DNA from: Dendrolimus kikuchii | Taxonomy: Eukaryota; Arthropoda; Insecta; Lepidoptera; Lasiocampidae | Length of the DNA stretch: 64,000 bases | Direction of reading: 5' to 3' | Assembly (NCBI GenBank): GCA_019925095.2 | Contig: CM034406.1 | Span: forward strand, 12,124,388 to 12,188,387 | In this document: in pieces, positions 13,301 to 22,010 of the stretch | Position numbering within the stretch: the first letter of the stretch is position 1 | Layout of the letters: each line of letters starts with the position of its first letter | The notes under the pieces: generated by a model | Database searches by the model: none | The model's input: the letters and a program-made list of their open reading frames with translations, nothing else | What the model was told of the DNA's origin: nothing | Made by a program: the position numbers and the translations under genes

Positions 13301-16300
13301 TGGATGCAGAAGTCGTGGAAGGCTACGACACACTTTCCATGATCAAATTGATCGTGTACTAGCAGAAGGTGATGTTAGGAGCCTTAAGAACAGACGAGCG
13401 TGCATGACAAGAGTTATGAACGTCAAAGAAGCAAGTGAGGTGTGTAAGAATAAGCCTAAATGGCGCTCTGTTGTTCGTGCCTACCCCGCAAGGGAACTGG
13501 CGTGAAGTTATGTATGTATGTATGTATGTATGTAAGAAAAGTAATGACATCGCAATGGTGTCTAATAGGTAATTTATGCCTGATTATCAATTAATGGTAT
13601 TCAGTCTAACTGTACATTATTCAGTTTAAGTTATATTATATTGATTTTTCACTAAAGGTCACTTTAAATAACTTAACGGTAACTTTAGAAAATAATAAAT
13701 GTTGAACACCAAAATATATAAAATAAATCTACCGATAAAATTGCTAAGCTGGCCACACTAAAATGATGACGATGTGTCATAATGAATAATGACAGTAACA
13801 TTTAAATAGTACCACAGATTAATATGATTATTTTCTTTTTATAGGCAAAGGAATTAATGTAAAGTTGTCCCCAATGACGTCATCGGATAATTTGTTTAAA
13901 AATCGAATTTAAAAAAAACTACCTCTTAAAACACAAAAATATTCAAATTAGTATCTTAAAATACCCTATTTTACATAATAAAAATATAAAATCAGAGGGT
14001 AATTTTTTTTGAACAATCCCCATTATCGATAGGAATAAATTATATAACAACCTTAATTTCTTCTATGAGAACTTGAGATACTGCACTTCCTCCCAGCATA
14101 ATGAGTTCGAAGCAGGAAAAGTCGCATCGCTCGCGGTCATCAGGCTTTATAAGGGTGTTCATCATTGTTGGACTGCTTATCATATAGGATGGCTAAAAAT
14201 GCGATTGACGTAAAAATATTAAAATCTGTTATATTACCTTGAAAATTTTTATCAAATTGTTAGAAATATAAATCAAAAGAGAGTAACAATACCGTAAAAG
14301 AAGAGTAAGAAAGAAAATATTTATTTCTAAACGATAATAATTCAAAAAAGTTTTTGTACTATAAATTAATAATAATAATAATAATTAATAAAATATTAGA
14401 AATCAATAAATACTTGTATATCTAATCGACACACACACACACTCACACACACACACACAGACACACACATTGTATATCTTCAATTTAAACAAGTTACGCT
14501 TGTGTAACGTACAAGGGATTAGTCTGGGCCGATCTCAGACCATAGTCACTAACGGAAGGTTCGTTTACGAAATTTACCACGCCAGGAATTGAATCTGGGG
14601 CCTTGGCGTTGTAGTGAGCTCAGCCGGCAAAGACTTAGCCCGCTCAAAATATATGAAATTAAATTAAAAGTTTTAATTGTTATTTTCTATAGAAACAAGC
14701 ACAGGCTGGTGGCGCCATCTATGAGTGAAGAGTGTGCTAGGACAGGAGTTCCTTCTTACTGGACGATTATCATTTCTCAATATATTTGTTCTTTAATTTA
14801 AGATAGGTATCTAAGTAGGGTAAGTTTAAGTATCAACTAGGGTCTGCCCGCGACTTCGTCCACGTTGGATGTGTAGTAAAGATCACAGTTGTTTTACATG
14901 GAGAATTTGATTCAGTGATAGTATTGCATCGGAATCAGAATTCGACCTGGCCATTTTAAACCGCTCCCAAGAAAATTCCTGCGGGATTCCCGGGATTAAA
15001 AAGACAGAAGATTTTAAGTTAGGGAATTTGCTGTCAGAATGATGAGGTGAGGTCAGGAGCCTTAAGAACAGACGAGCGTGCATGACAAGAGCTATGAATG
15101 TCAAAGAAGCAAGAACTGGCGTGAAGTTATGTTTGTATGTATGTATGTATGAATTTGCTGTCGATATAAATAATGTAATAATCGGCAGACAAACAAACAT
15201 ATTGTATATCTCCCCAAATATTAACCCGGAGCCTCTGAGTTGCAGTGAGGTAGACCGGCAATGGCTTAGCCCGCTCAACCACAGAGGCCGTCATTCAACG
15301 AAACTCGCATCGAAATGAGTCAGTATTTTTTGGGTGAATCCCGAACAAATAACAACAGACAACAAACAAAAAAATATAAAAAAACAAAAGACTACACTTT
15401 TACAATTTTATAATATTATAGATGTACCTTATATGTATTTATTAGATGGTAAGCGTGTTCTTGGGTACACTGTTCCGAAGTCTGTAATCGAGTGTACCTC
15501 ATAATAGGTGAAAGTATGAAGTTAATTATTGCAGTCAGCCATTGCAGTGGAGACATAACCATTGCCATACGAGTTGGAGCTGGAAACTTTGTGTCACGAA
15601 TCCTGTTGAAATGTTATTTGTAAAATTTGAGGTAAAATAAAGTGAATATTTGTTTAGTATAAAATATATTATTATTATTATTACTTTTAGCAAGTTTGGC
15701 AATAACCGAACTGTTGTTTTCGTCAGGTCCGTGCGTCCTGTCTTTGTATGTCAGTATTTTTTTCATGAAACCTTGTAGGGGTATTATAAGGGTTTTAAAT
15801 CAGTAAAGTAAAATTAGAGTAGAGTAGAGTAGCGTTGAGTAGAATAGAATATTTTTTATTGCACACAGGAAAGTAGTTTACATGAGTATTAACAATAATT
15901 TAAACAATACAATCAGCGGTCTTATCGCATACAGCGATTTCAGTCAATCTTCTAAAAATAGGCATGCGTAGAAGAGTGATAATTAGTGCGTAACGTACCT
16001 CGAAATATTGATAATAAAATATGACATTAACTTAATAAAATTATAATTCTACATACTTACATACATAAATGAACTTTAATCTATACAAATAATTAAAATT
16101 GAATTTTCCGTTTGTAATGTCTCAATAACAGCTTTTTACTTGCATATCAAAGTATATACCAGTACTTATATAAAAAAAGTTTTTTTTTTAATTTTTGTCT
16201 GTTTGTCTGGATGTTTCGGCTAATCTCTGAAACGGCTTTTTTTGTCCAGACTTTCATTGGCATATAGCTCATGTCACTTAGACAACTTTATTTAGGGTAC

Positions 16301-19300
16301 CGCGAAAAAAAATCCACGCGGACGAAGTCGCGGGCATAGCTACTAGAAAATATAAATAAATGAATAGTGTATATGTACATATATATGAAAGAAACAAAAA
16401 ATAAAATAGAAATGCAGTTTACCAATAAAGATAATGTTCTTAGAACTGCCTGTTAAAAGGTGTCAGTGACTTGGAGCTTCAAATATATATTGGATATACT
16501 ATTTTATGGGTACCCTTACCATATATACGGGGTAGTAATTGCCATATTTTTATGAGTGACAGCTGCAGCCTTGGGTAGGCCTGTTGTTCCACTTGTTGAT
16601 ACTAGTAAGGCAATTGTGTCTTCAGGATCGAAATCTGCAGGTCTGAAAAATAACAAACCATAATCTTTATACGTTAGAACTTCGAAAACAGACTTTGTTA
16701 GGTTTCTGCTTCAATACCTTTTTCGATATTTGTTGCGAGATCATTGTTTAACGACGCGTTGATACCATCAGAGTTCGCTTAAACTGAGTGTACTTGTTAG
16801 CACTTACTTCATACGGAAACACTAGATAGCGGTTCACACTCATACAAGCTAAATTGTATCCAATTATTTTCACTTGTTTTTATAAAGTGATCCTAGTCGG
16901 TTCTTAATAGCTGAGCACGGTCTGAGTCTAAAAGCATCAGACACCGCTATCCAAGTGCGCTGGGACTGAGTACACTCTGATCGTGTCAACGCATCTTAAA
17001 AGCTTGTCATCTGACATTTAGTTAACATCAATGCAGGACCTTGTAACTACATTGGTGAAATTATTTTTTTCATCAAAATATTAACAAGTAATATTATATA
17101 TGTATGTATGTAACAATTGTGATATAACAACAATGTCACAAAAAATGTAGTTACAAGGTCCTCGACTAACAGCGACGATTTCTATTTTACATTGAATCCT
17201 AGTTTATCCCAGTTACATCCTAAGTTCCTATTTCAAAGCCTACTGTCCTCTTATTATCAATTCAAATAAAAAAATAATAATTTCAGTACAAAGACAGTCT
17301 GAGTACTGTGTTTGTATTAATACATCTTATGTCTTCAATTAAGCTTGCGTAGGAAGTTGTTGTTAATAACATAAGCAATCTCACTTAAACTCTTCAGTAG
17401 ATGTATCATCGTTGTATTTACTTATAAAATCATCGAAATCACACAAATAATCTCCTTTGTCAAATGTTATTATTTCAGCATTCAAATCTAAATCGTTCAG
17501 TAAAAGTTGTATTTCTGGAGCTTTTTCACTTTGACAGAATATTAATCTGGGGCTGGACACTCTGAAGGTCGCTTTGAGTTCCTCTGCAATAAAAATAAAT
17601 CGGGTTAAAATTTGACAGGCTGCACATAACGAAAGGTTTTATAGAGATGAGAGACGAACATTGTCTTCATCATTTGGGTACGGAACCATAAAAAGGCGTT
17701 TATTCTAAAATATATCGCCACCACATTATAATTCCAATTCATCCCTCCGGTCGTATGAAAGAGATCGCTTTTTAGCAATAAGACCGCACTTTGTGCATAA
17801 TTAAATATATGTAGTTTTAGTCTGTAAGTATATGAATGAATACAATAAATACAATATGAATGAATGAAAACTCTACTATTCACCATAACTTTAGACAATT
17901 CAATATGAATAATTTTTTATTAGAACAATGGGCGACCTTATCGCTCATAGCGATCTTTTCCAGGCAATATTCTAAGGAGACCTTAAAAGAAAAATTAATA
18001 ATAAAGAGTTATCTATATAATTAACCTAGATAGGTAAATATTTCCAAACATACTCAAGTGACATTCTTCAAACAAATTTTCGTTGATAATGTTTTTCCAT
18101 CGTCAGCCCTTTGCAGTCCACTGCTGGACGTAGGCCTCCCCAAGACGGCGCCACTCATCCCTGTCCTCCGATTTCCTCAGCCAGCGCCTGCCGGCGACCT
18201 TGAATAGGTCGTCGGCCCATCGGGCTGGAGGGCGTCCGACACTACGTTTACCGAGACGCGGTCTCCACTCCAGGACTCGTTTGCTCCATCAGCCATCGGT
18301 CCTGCGGCAGATGTGACCGGCCCACTGCCACTTCAACTTGCTAATTTTGCGAGCTATGTCGGATACCTTGGTTCTCTTACGGATATCCTCATTTCTAATT
18401 TTATCCATAAGAGAAACACCCAACATAGCTCGCTCCATAGCCCGTTGAGCGACTTGGAACTTGTGGACCAATCCTGCCGTAAGTGTCCATGTCTCGGCCC
18501 CGTAGGTCAGGACGGGGAGGACGCATTGCTCGAAGACTTTTGTCTTCAAGCATTGCGGAATGGTCGACGAGAAGACTTGACGAAGTTTACCGAATGCTGC
18601 CCAGCCCAACTGAATCCTCCTATTGGCTTCCCCCTCGAAGTTGTGCCTGCCGACCTGTATGTTATGTCCAAGGTAGACATATTCCTGCACAGCTTCCAGG
18701 GGGACGCCATCGACGTTTACCGGTCTCGGCATGACGTGTTCATTGAACATGACTTTCGTCTTGTCCAAATTCATGCCGAGACCGACCCGTCGGGAAGATT
18801 CATTTAAACTGCCCAGCATTTCGGCAAGTTCCTCCAAAGTCTCTGCAAAGACCACGGTATCGTCGGCGAAACGGAGATGAGAGATGCGCTCGCCCTTGAT
18901 ATATATTATATTGTTGATAATGTTTTTATGTCAAAGTAATTAATACCTATAGTTTAAAAGTTAGACGGGCGCGGGTAAACAATTTTCACGACTCTAGAAT
19001 CTAATATCCACCATTATCTTCGTTAAATAACCGATATGATATATACTTCAAAAACGTCATCTTTTAAATCTCCACTAGAAACTGCCATAAATACAGTAAG
19101 TAACTTACGAAATCCCAATGTTCTGTCCACAGGAGAAATAATGACACCGAGGTATAAAGCTGCATAGAAAGGGATAGCAAGGTCAATGTGATTTGGAGCC
19201 ATCAATACCACAACGTCGCCTTTCTCGAGACCTAAATTCCTCATACATATAGCACAGCGTACTGTTCTCTCTAGTGCTGATTTGCTTGTTTCGTGTTCGT

Positions 19301-20309
19301 CTGTAGCGCCATTGATCTACAACGAACGTTTTATTAAAGTACATAATTATCATCTGTATTATAAATTATTTTAAAATGCCGTGTCTGTACATTGGAGCTA
19401 TTTAAAAAATAACTGGAATATATTATATAAACGACGGAGAACACGATAAAAAAAAATTATTTCTTGTCTGTTTGTTCGGGATTCACATAAAAACTACTGG
19501 ACCGATTTCTATGCGGTTTTTGCTGAACGACAGTAAATTCTAAGACTTAAAATCTGAGTTTTTTTATCTTGCGAATACCGCAAGATTTTTTTTTGGGAAT
19601 GATTTAAAATGGCTAGATTGAAAAAAAAAGTCGAATTCCTCTACTCGACTAATATACTTGAAATTTTCCCGGAGGCGGTTTGTAGTTGTTCGAGTGCGTA
19701 AACATGAGCTTATTCCGACACAGTTTCCACTACTACTATTAACTTCACTTAAGACAAGACAAGACACTTGACACTATTTTTTTCTATAATGCCCGAGCAT
19801 TATGACATTTTCCACATCACCAGCCACCAGCAACACAACACAACAGCAACCACCATATCCATCTGAAATAATTTTAGTGAGTGAGGCCAAGTGCGTCGTG
19901 TTTGTTATACGTAAAAAGTAACGCCGTTAACGAATAGCTACATTAGTTTATATACATTTTTTTTAAGCTGGAATACAGCAGACATCCAGACGGCCCACCT
20001 GATGGAAAGCGGTCTTATTATCTGTCTGTGTTATTAACAATGTCGCATCGCACATAACGTATTAAATCCATTAATACATTTGCGTAATACAGCACTAACA
20101 GTAATATTATCTGAGATGGAGCAGTGACATAATAAATTATAATAGATAATTACCTGCATTGTAAATTCTGGATCGTCTTTAAAACTTTGCAGTATTATCT
20201 TTCCAAGATGGAACCTGTCAGTTGGTATTCCAGATTCAGCTACGACTCGAGACGTTAGTTCATTCATATACCAGTGTACGGAATCATTTGCCCGTTTTTG
20301 ATTTTCCAT
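1143..20309 (-). CDS. Gene A: luciferase-like / 4-coumarate-CoA-ligase-like acyl-CoA synthetase, 3' end missing
   Basis: Spliced gene of the ANL adenylating superfamily, expected to activate a carboxylic acid with ATP and pass the acyl group to CoA. Exons (minus strand): 20309-20154, 19316-19109, 17583-17385, 16642-16520, 15602-15428, 14192-14052, 6306-6181, 4343-4260, 2747-2601, 1308-1143. The joined frame is open for 508 residues plus one base. Motifs: A3 TSGTTGLPK near residues 204-212, A5 NAYGMSE near 344-350, A7 TGD near 425-427, A8 hinge region ERIKLLLKYKSNQ at 441-453, then SPVELE. The terminal exon with the catalytic A10 lysine was not found, so the real protein is probably about 560 residues. 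Every intron is GT-AG except the one after 6181, which reads GC-AG. The acceptor-like TTACAG five bases before the ATG suggests a 5' UTR intron. Natural substrate is unknown; no bioluminescence is implied. Confidence 0.88.
1733..1950 (+). repeat. Dispersed lepidopteran repeat copy (cccgcgacttcgtc family)
   Basis: Contains gccgatttcgatgtggtttt and gacttaaaatctgcg, phrases found again at 4550-4600 and 19500-19560, and ends near gtggacgaagacgcaggcg. It lies in gene A intron 9 (between exons 9 and 10). No coding capacity is seen. Confidence 0.5.
2601..2747 (-). CDS. Gene A exon 9 (A7/A8 motifs)
   Basis: 147 nt, phase 0 on both sides. Acceptor TTTTGCAG, donor CAG|GTATTA. It codes EYYKNPEAT, RWFKTGD (A7) and VERIKLLLKYKSNQ (A8 hinge). 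It is one codon longer than the matching gene B exon. The hinge carries Glu where luciferases and 4CLs usually have Asp. Confidence 0.88.
3347..3895. repeat. Small palindromic element (M1) split by a LINE tail
   Basis: The left half (3347-3405, ggccctgttcctatatctta ...) and right half (about 3799-3895, ... aggaaccggccatt) match M1 copies at 6026-6153 and 20918-21052. M1 ends are inverted repeats of the type ggcc-ggttcctatatcat. The piece between them (about 3406-3798) reads as a LINE 3' end: a short frame with SLWSSLPMSIRSAKSL, then AT-rich sequence and a ttcta-repeat tail. This is a nested insertion in gene A intron 8. Confidence 0.5.
4260..4343 (-). CDS. Gene A exon 8
   Basis: 84 nt, phase 0 on both sides. 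Acceptor ATTTTAG, donor AAA|GTAAGT. It codes LVNLETQKD and the GELWVKGPG strand. The length is identical to gene B's LVN exon at 53969-54052. Confidence 0.87.
4385..4815 (+). repeat. Dispersed lepidopteran repeat copy
   Basis: Contains atgcggttttcgttaatcga, tcccgggaatcgcgcgggaa and gtggacgaaatcccgggcat. It is closely matched by 19385-19760 and 29395-29525. It starts just beyond gene A exon 8. The structure is compatible with a non-autonomous Helitron-like or LINE-derived repeat; the class is not certain. Confidence 0.5.
5110..5290 (+). repeat. LINE 3' UTR fragment
   Basis: The stretch with gccgcttcttctgctttgaa, tttaaattttgacttacatg and a final aataaaaacttttgaatttg resembles the 3' ends of jockey-type LINEs common in lepidopteran genomes. 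No ORF remains. Confidence 0.4.
6026..6153. repeat. Small palindromic element M1, copy 2
   Basis: It runs from gctagttcctattccttac to agccggccataagt, with the central aaattttaaccgatggtaag common to the family. It ends just before gene A exon 7 (6181-6306), close to the GC donor site. Confidence 0.45.
6181..6306 (-). CDS. Gene A exon 7 (A5 motif, GC donor)
   Basis: 126 nt, phase 0 on both sides. Acceptor CTTCCACAG. It codes NAYGMSELT, the A5 motif, and PGSCGQPLG. The donor is AGG|GCAAGT: the reading frame and the exact phase-0 join to exon 8 require a GC rather than GT 5' splice site. No counterpart was found in gene B. Confidence 0.85.
6345..6545 (-). repeat. tRNA-like SINE, copy 1
   Basis: Read on the minus strand it begins tctgtggttcagtggtttaa (A-box-like) and contains gagttcgattcctgacag (B box). 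It matches the copy at 6965-7200. It lies in gene A intron 6, beside exon 7. Confidence 0.55.
6965..7200 (-). repeat. tRNA-like SINE, copy 2 (best preserved)
   Basis: On the minus strand: tggttgagcgggctaac (A box), then ccgggttcgattcctggcgt (B box), followed by a shared body with aaatttcggaaacgaa and ctgggatcggtcccag. Related degraded copies lie at 14460-14660, 15175-15300 and 25285-25490, all in the same orientation. It has RNA polymerase III promoter-like boxes but is not a folded tRNA gene. Confidence 0.65.
7680..8286 (-). mobile_element. Jockey-like LINE 3' end
   Basis: The minus-strand frame at 8260-8000 reads SFVGNYFAVNAVRLWNCLP, typical of the last residues of non-LTR reverse transcriptases. 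It runs into a 3' UTR ending at attctattggaaatgtattc. The UTR segment cttatcgcttatagtgatct recurs at 17930, 53720 and, diverged, 15920, all in the same orientation. 5'-truncated and non-coding. Confidence 0.5.
8325..9240. repeat. Cluster of dispersed lepidopteran repeats
   Basis: 8325-8760 carries gcctgtgacttcgtccgcgt and the phrase aaatcggtccaatcgtttcg. 8910-9240 carries gcagaccttgtcctgctctg and two copies of acccgatcccagc-ccacct. The second unit recurs at 20510-20690 and partly at 36370-36560. No protein is seen. Confidence 0.45.
9640..10310 (+). pseudogene. Decayed maT/mariner-type transposase
   Basis: Fragments in shifting frames read LFTDEKI (first catalytic Asp block) near 9859, then WIFQQGS near 10005-10025, a GWPSSSSDLN-like block near 10095-10130, and IEEWP near 10260. 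The order and spacing fit the maT (DD37D) branch of Tc1/mariner. Multiple stops and frameshifts, so inactive. Confidence 0.55.
10330..11930. other. Intron sequence of gene A without recognisable features
   Basis: Very AT-rich with no open frame of note and no recognised repeat on either strand, within the 7.7-kb intron between exons 6 and 7. Confidence 0.4.
12115..12135. repeat. Poly-C tract
   Basis: A run of C interrupted once by TT, in an otherwise AT-rich intron. Confidence 0.8.
12332..13505 (+). pseudogene. RTE reverse transcriptase C-terminal part, one premature stop
   Basis: The frame contains FVDLEKAFDRV, GVQQGCVLS and the catalytic YADDAVL at about 12676-12696, followed by thumb and C-terminal segments such as GSESWVWKKEHES and LRWFGHVERMHDERM. 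One in-frame TAG at 12486-12488 breaks it; otherwise it is open to the TGA at 13503-13505. The endonuclease domain is lost by 5' truncation, so the copy cannot move by itself. Confidence 0.85.
12332..13532 (+). mobile_element. RTE-type non-LTR retrotransposon, 5'-truncated copy 1
   Basis: It carries the C-terminal half of a reverse transcriptase and a short 3' end of TATG repeats. It is flanked by a perfect 12-bp target-site duplication TAAGAAAAGTAA (12320-12331 and 13533-13544), which fixes both boundaries. It is about 98% identical by eye to the copy at 39.7-40.6 kb. Inserted in gene A intron 6, on the strand opposite to the gene. Confidence 0.85.
13740..14051. other. AT-rich intron of gene A, nothing recognised
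   Basis: No coding or repeat signal is seen between the RTE insertion and gene A exon 6. Confidence 0.35.
14052..14192 (-). CDS. Gene A exon 6 (A4 region)
   Basis: 141 nt, phase 0 on both sides. Acceptor TTTTTAG, donor AAG|GTTGTT. It codes SYMISSPTMMN and FELIMLGGSAVS, the core strand and LGGS loop that precede the A5 motif. No counterpart was found in gene B. Confidence 0.85.
14429..14470. repeat. CA microsatellite
   Basis: An imperfect (AC)n run. A degraded tRNA-like SINE follows directly (about 14470-14660). Confidence 0.85.
14845..15035 (-). repeat. Dispersed lepidopteran repeat, interrupted by RTE tail
   Basis: It has ctgcccgcgacttcgtccac, gcgggattcccgggatt and gaatttgctgtc, and appears to continue beyond the small RTE insertion and SINE to about 15425 (aaactcgcatcgaaatgagt, then tacaattttataatattata). 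The orientation is opposite to the copy at 4.4 kb. Confidence 0.5.
15036..15150 (+). mobile_element. RTE tail-only copy with internal deletion
   Basis: It contains ggagccttaagaacagacga and agctatgaatgtcaaagaag of the RTE 3' end, then jumps from gaagcaag to aactggcgtgaag, losing about 57 bp between two GCAAG stretches, and ends in TATG repeats. It is flanked by a perfect 12-bp duplication GAATTTGCTGTC (15024-15035 and 15151-15162). Confidence 0.8.
15175..15300 (-). repeat. tRNA-like SINE fragment
   Basis: On the minus strand: acggcctctgtggttgagcg ... aactcagaggctccgggtta, matching the copy at 6965-7200 but with a deletion in the body. Confidence 0.55.
15428..15602 (-). CDS. Gene A exon 5
   Basis: 175 nt, phase 2 in and phase 0 out. 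Acceptor TTTCAACAG, donor AAG|GTACAT. It codes FPAPTRMAMVMSPLQWLTA, the counterpart of FPTPTKLVMVVAPIQWLTA in gene B. The length is identical to gene B exon 5. Confidence 0.86.
15835..15965 (-). repeat. LINE 3' UTR fragment
   Basis: It matches the tail family at 7680-7790 (tcttatcgcatacagcgatt) and is preceded by gagtagagtagcgttgagta. Confidence 0.4.
16150..16350 (+). repeat. Dispersed lepidopteran repeat copy
   Basis: It ends acgcggacgaagtcgcgggc followed by atagctactag, the terminal signature of the family also seen at 4.8 and 14.8 kb. In gene A intron 4. Confidence 0.5.
16520..16642 (-). CDS. Gene A exon 4 (AMP-binding signature)
   Basis: 123 nt, phase 2 in and phase 2 out. Acceptor TTTTTCAG, donor TG|GTAAGG. 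It codes LVSTSGTTGLPKAA, the phosphate-binding A3 signature of AMP-binding enzymes, followed by THKN. The length is identical to gene B exon 4. Confidence 0.93.
17385..17583 (-). CDS. Gene A exon 3
   Basis: 199 nt, phase 1 in and phase 2 out. Acceptor ATTGCAG, donor AA|GTGAGA. It codes the ELKATF, RLIFCQSE and IITFDKGD stretches. The length is identical to gene B exon 3. Confidence 0.86.
17880..18000 (-). repeat. LINE 3' UTR fragment
   Basis: It contains gaacaatgggcgaccttatc and aaggagaccttaaaagaaaa, closely matching 7700-7785. Confidence 0.5.
18097..18912 (-). mobile_element. HmRTE-e01-like LINE, 5'-truncated
   Basis: The minus-strand frame begins near IKGERISHLRFADDTVVFAE (catalytic FADD) and runs through GYGAETWTLT-like (LTYGAETWTL), LKWQWAGHICRRTDG and, after one stop, WSKRVLEWRPR and GEWRRLGEAYVQQW. 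These are hallmarks of the endonuclease-reverse transcriptase family first described in Heliconius (HmRTE-e01). A perfect 15-bp duplication GTTGATAATGTTTTT (18082-18096 and 18913-18927) flanks it. The domain upstream of the active site is lost. Located in gene A intron 2, same strand as the gene. Confidence 0.85.
18289..18855 (-). pseudogene. Reverse transcriptase C-terminal fragment (HmRTE-e01-like)
   Basis: 188 codons from an internal Met. LDKTKVMFNEH, YVYLGHNI and AQRAMERAMLGVSLMDKIRN are typical of the region after the RT active site. The TGA that ends it replaces an arginine codon (CGA in relatives): the same frame continues with WSKRVLEWRP to about 18110. A single point mutation probably broke the frame. 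Confidence 0.75.
19109..19316 (-). CDS. Gene A exon 2
   Basis: 208 nt, phase 0 in and phase 1 out. Acceptor TTGTAG, donor C|GTAAGT. It codes the N-terminal GDVVVLMAPNH and YAALYLG segments typical of luciferase-like CoA ligases. The length is identical to gene B exon 2. Confidence 0.88.
19385..19760 (+). repeat. Dispersed lepidopteran repeat copy
   Basis: It shares aataactggaatatattata, aacgacggagaacac and gagcttattccgacacagtt with 4430-4700. In gene A intron 1. Confidence 0.5.
20154..20309 (-). CDS. Gene A exon 1
   Basis: Codes residues 1-52, from MENQKRA to FTMQ, and ends in phase 0 at CAG|GTAATT. It aligns with gene B exon 1: both share DSVH, SRVV, HLGK and a DDP motif. The ATG lies just inside an acceptor-like TTACAG, so the 5' UTR is probably split. 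Confidence 0.85.
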
Positions 20310-20509
20310 TTTTCTGTAACAATGAATGAATTAAACTTTATTATTTACCATTATTTAAGAACTAAGTTATTACAATCTTTATACAATATAGGTTAGGCAT
20401 AGGTCGGCCTTTAAAGAGATTACAGTATTCTTATCGATTGTAGCCGCTATACACCAACTGCAGTCCAGCAAACTTTTTTACGAGTGGCATACTACACACA
20501 AAGTTATAT

Positions 20510-20805
20510 AATACTAGAGGTACCGGCAGATGTCGTCCTGCCCTGAAAAAAATTAAAATCTAGGACCTGATCCCAGCGCCACTTTCCACTCAGATACACA
20601 AAAAATTTCATCAAATTCGGTAAAGTCGTTCTCAAGTTATACGCGTACATACATTTCTATGATTAATTTTTATATAAATATATGTAGAAGAAGAAGATAA
20701 TGGATTTATATTGGTAACACCTCTGGTGTTGCACTTATCCGTAGACGACGTAACCTCTCTCCATCAGGCGAGCCATTAGCCTGTCTGCTGTTTATTCTAG
20801 CACTA
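20510..20805 (+). repeat. Dispersed repeat plus SINE S1 3' fragment
   Basis: 20510-20690 repeats the cggcagatgtcgtcctgccc unit also at 8910. 20715-20805 matches the last ~90 bp of the S1 SINE (ggtgttgcacttatccgtag ... agcctgtctgctgt), diverged. Confidence 0.45.
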
Positions 20806-20917
20806 AAAAACCCAGCACTAAAATAATAATGCGGTCCATGGGCAGTTCATCTATGACATCCATATGGCCCCTATAAAAAAGGTAGATATGGTTGGAATAA
20901 AGGGTCCTTATCGATTT

Positions 20918-21052
20918 AGACCCGGTTCCTATATCATACCGACCTATTTTCGGCAAAAAATTTACGTAAGCTCCATACAGTTAATGTCAAAATTCAACCG
21001 ATAGTAAGACAAGAGAATGAATGGTGACATGATACAGGAATCGGCCATAAAA
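20918..21052. repeat. Small palindromic element M1, copy 3 (complete)
   Basis: The left end gacccggttcctatatcata and the right end tgatacaggaatcggccata are inverted repeats of each other, with aaaattcaaccgatagtaag inside. About 135 bp, no coding capacity. MITE-like; the parent transposon is not identified. Confidence 0.6.
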
Positions 21053-21724
21053 GACCATACAAGGTTCGCCTTGATTTTTTTACTTTTAAATATTAGAATC
21101 CTAAAACGGTCTCTAGTAGAATTATTTACAAGTAATTTACACATGCATACATATATGTTACATATGTATAACTTACCGGATTACGAGTCGTAGCATGTGT
21201 ATTGTAGAACCACTGATTTACTTAAATTTTAGAATAATACTTGTTTTACCACAGTACCTTTTAAAAATCTTACATTTTATTAAGAACTACCTTCATTATT
21301 AGGAAAATTGTAAACATTTAAAATTTTAGATGTTACTTTAGTAATTTAAACTACTAGAATAATTTGAATGATTACCATTTGAGTTAGAGTGGAAATCCAA
21401 TTGTGTACTGTTTGACAAGCACTAACTATAACATTAGTTGGTCTCAAACGCCTGACCCGTCTACGCGATGCGTCGCTCAGACGGAGCCTATGGCGTTTGT
21501 AGCAGATCACCGCTTTAGATCTTGTACTTATGTGAAGAATAATAATAGATAATTGACGTCCGATTATTTTGTCATTAATTATAATTATTTCAAAATCACA
21601 TTGAAAAACACATAATTATGAATAATATGTACACTTAAATATAATTGTAATTGCCATCATAATGACGTTAGATAATAATGAGCCCTTTCCACACTGGGAA
21701 ATCGGGATTAGTTATAATGATACA

Positions 21725-22010
21725 TGTCCCTCTACTGGGCTCGGTTCTACAGGTTTTAGAGGATCGATCAATATACCTACCTACCTACGTGCCTACCCCG
21801 CAAGGGAACTGGCGTGAAGTTATGTATGTATGTATGTATGTATGATCAATATACCCGCCACGCTTGTGGTGACTTTCACACAATGCTTATCGCGATGTGC
21901 AAGTTTCATCGCGATATTTTTTCCCCCACCAGAAAACTGCATAAGCGGTGCATGCACATACTTCTGGGCTAGAATTCGAACCCAGGATATTTGAAACGAA
22001 GTTATATAAA
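21725..22010 (-). repeat. SINE-like repeat S3 interrupted by RTE tail
   Basis: It contains ccgccacgcttgtgg, cgatgtgcaagtttcatcgc and a terminal attcgaacccaggatatttg (B-box-like on the minus strand). Related copies are at 28990-29185 and 40845-40985. A 66-bp RTE tail is inserted at 21778-21843. Confidence 0.5.
21778..21843 (+). mobile_element. RTE tail-only insertion (66 bp)
   Basis: cgtgcctaccccgcaaggga then actggcgtgaagttatg and TATG repeats, identical to the last bases of the long copies. It is flanked by a perfect 12-bp duplication GATCAATATACC (21766-21777 and 21844-21855). Confidence 0.85.

Noticed and set aside
12752..13333. 193-codon minus-strand frame, repeated at 39851-40432
   Set aside because: Antisense shadow of the RTE reverse transcriptase in both copies; its conservation only reflects copy identity.
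18313..18807. 164-codon plus-strand frame
   Set aside because: Exactly antisense to the HmRTE-like reverse transcriptase; a shadow of that gene.
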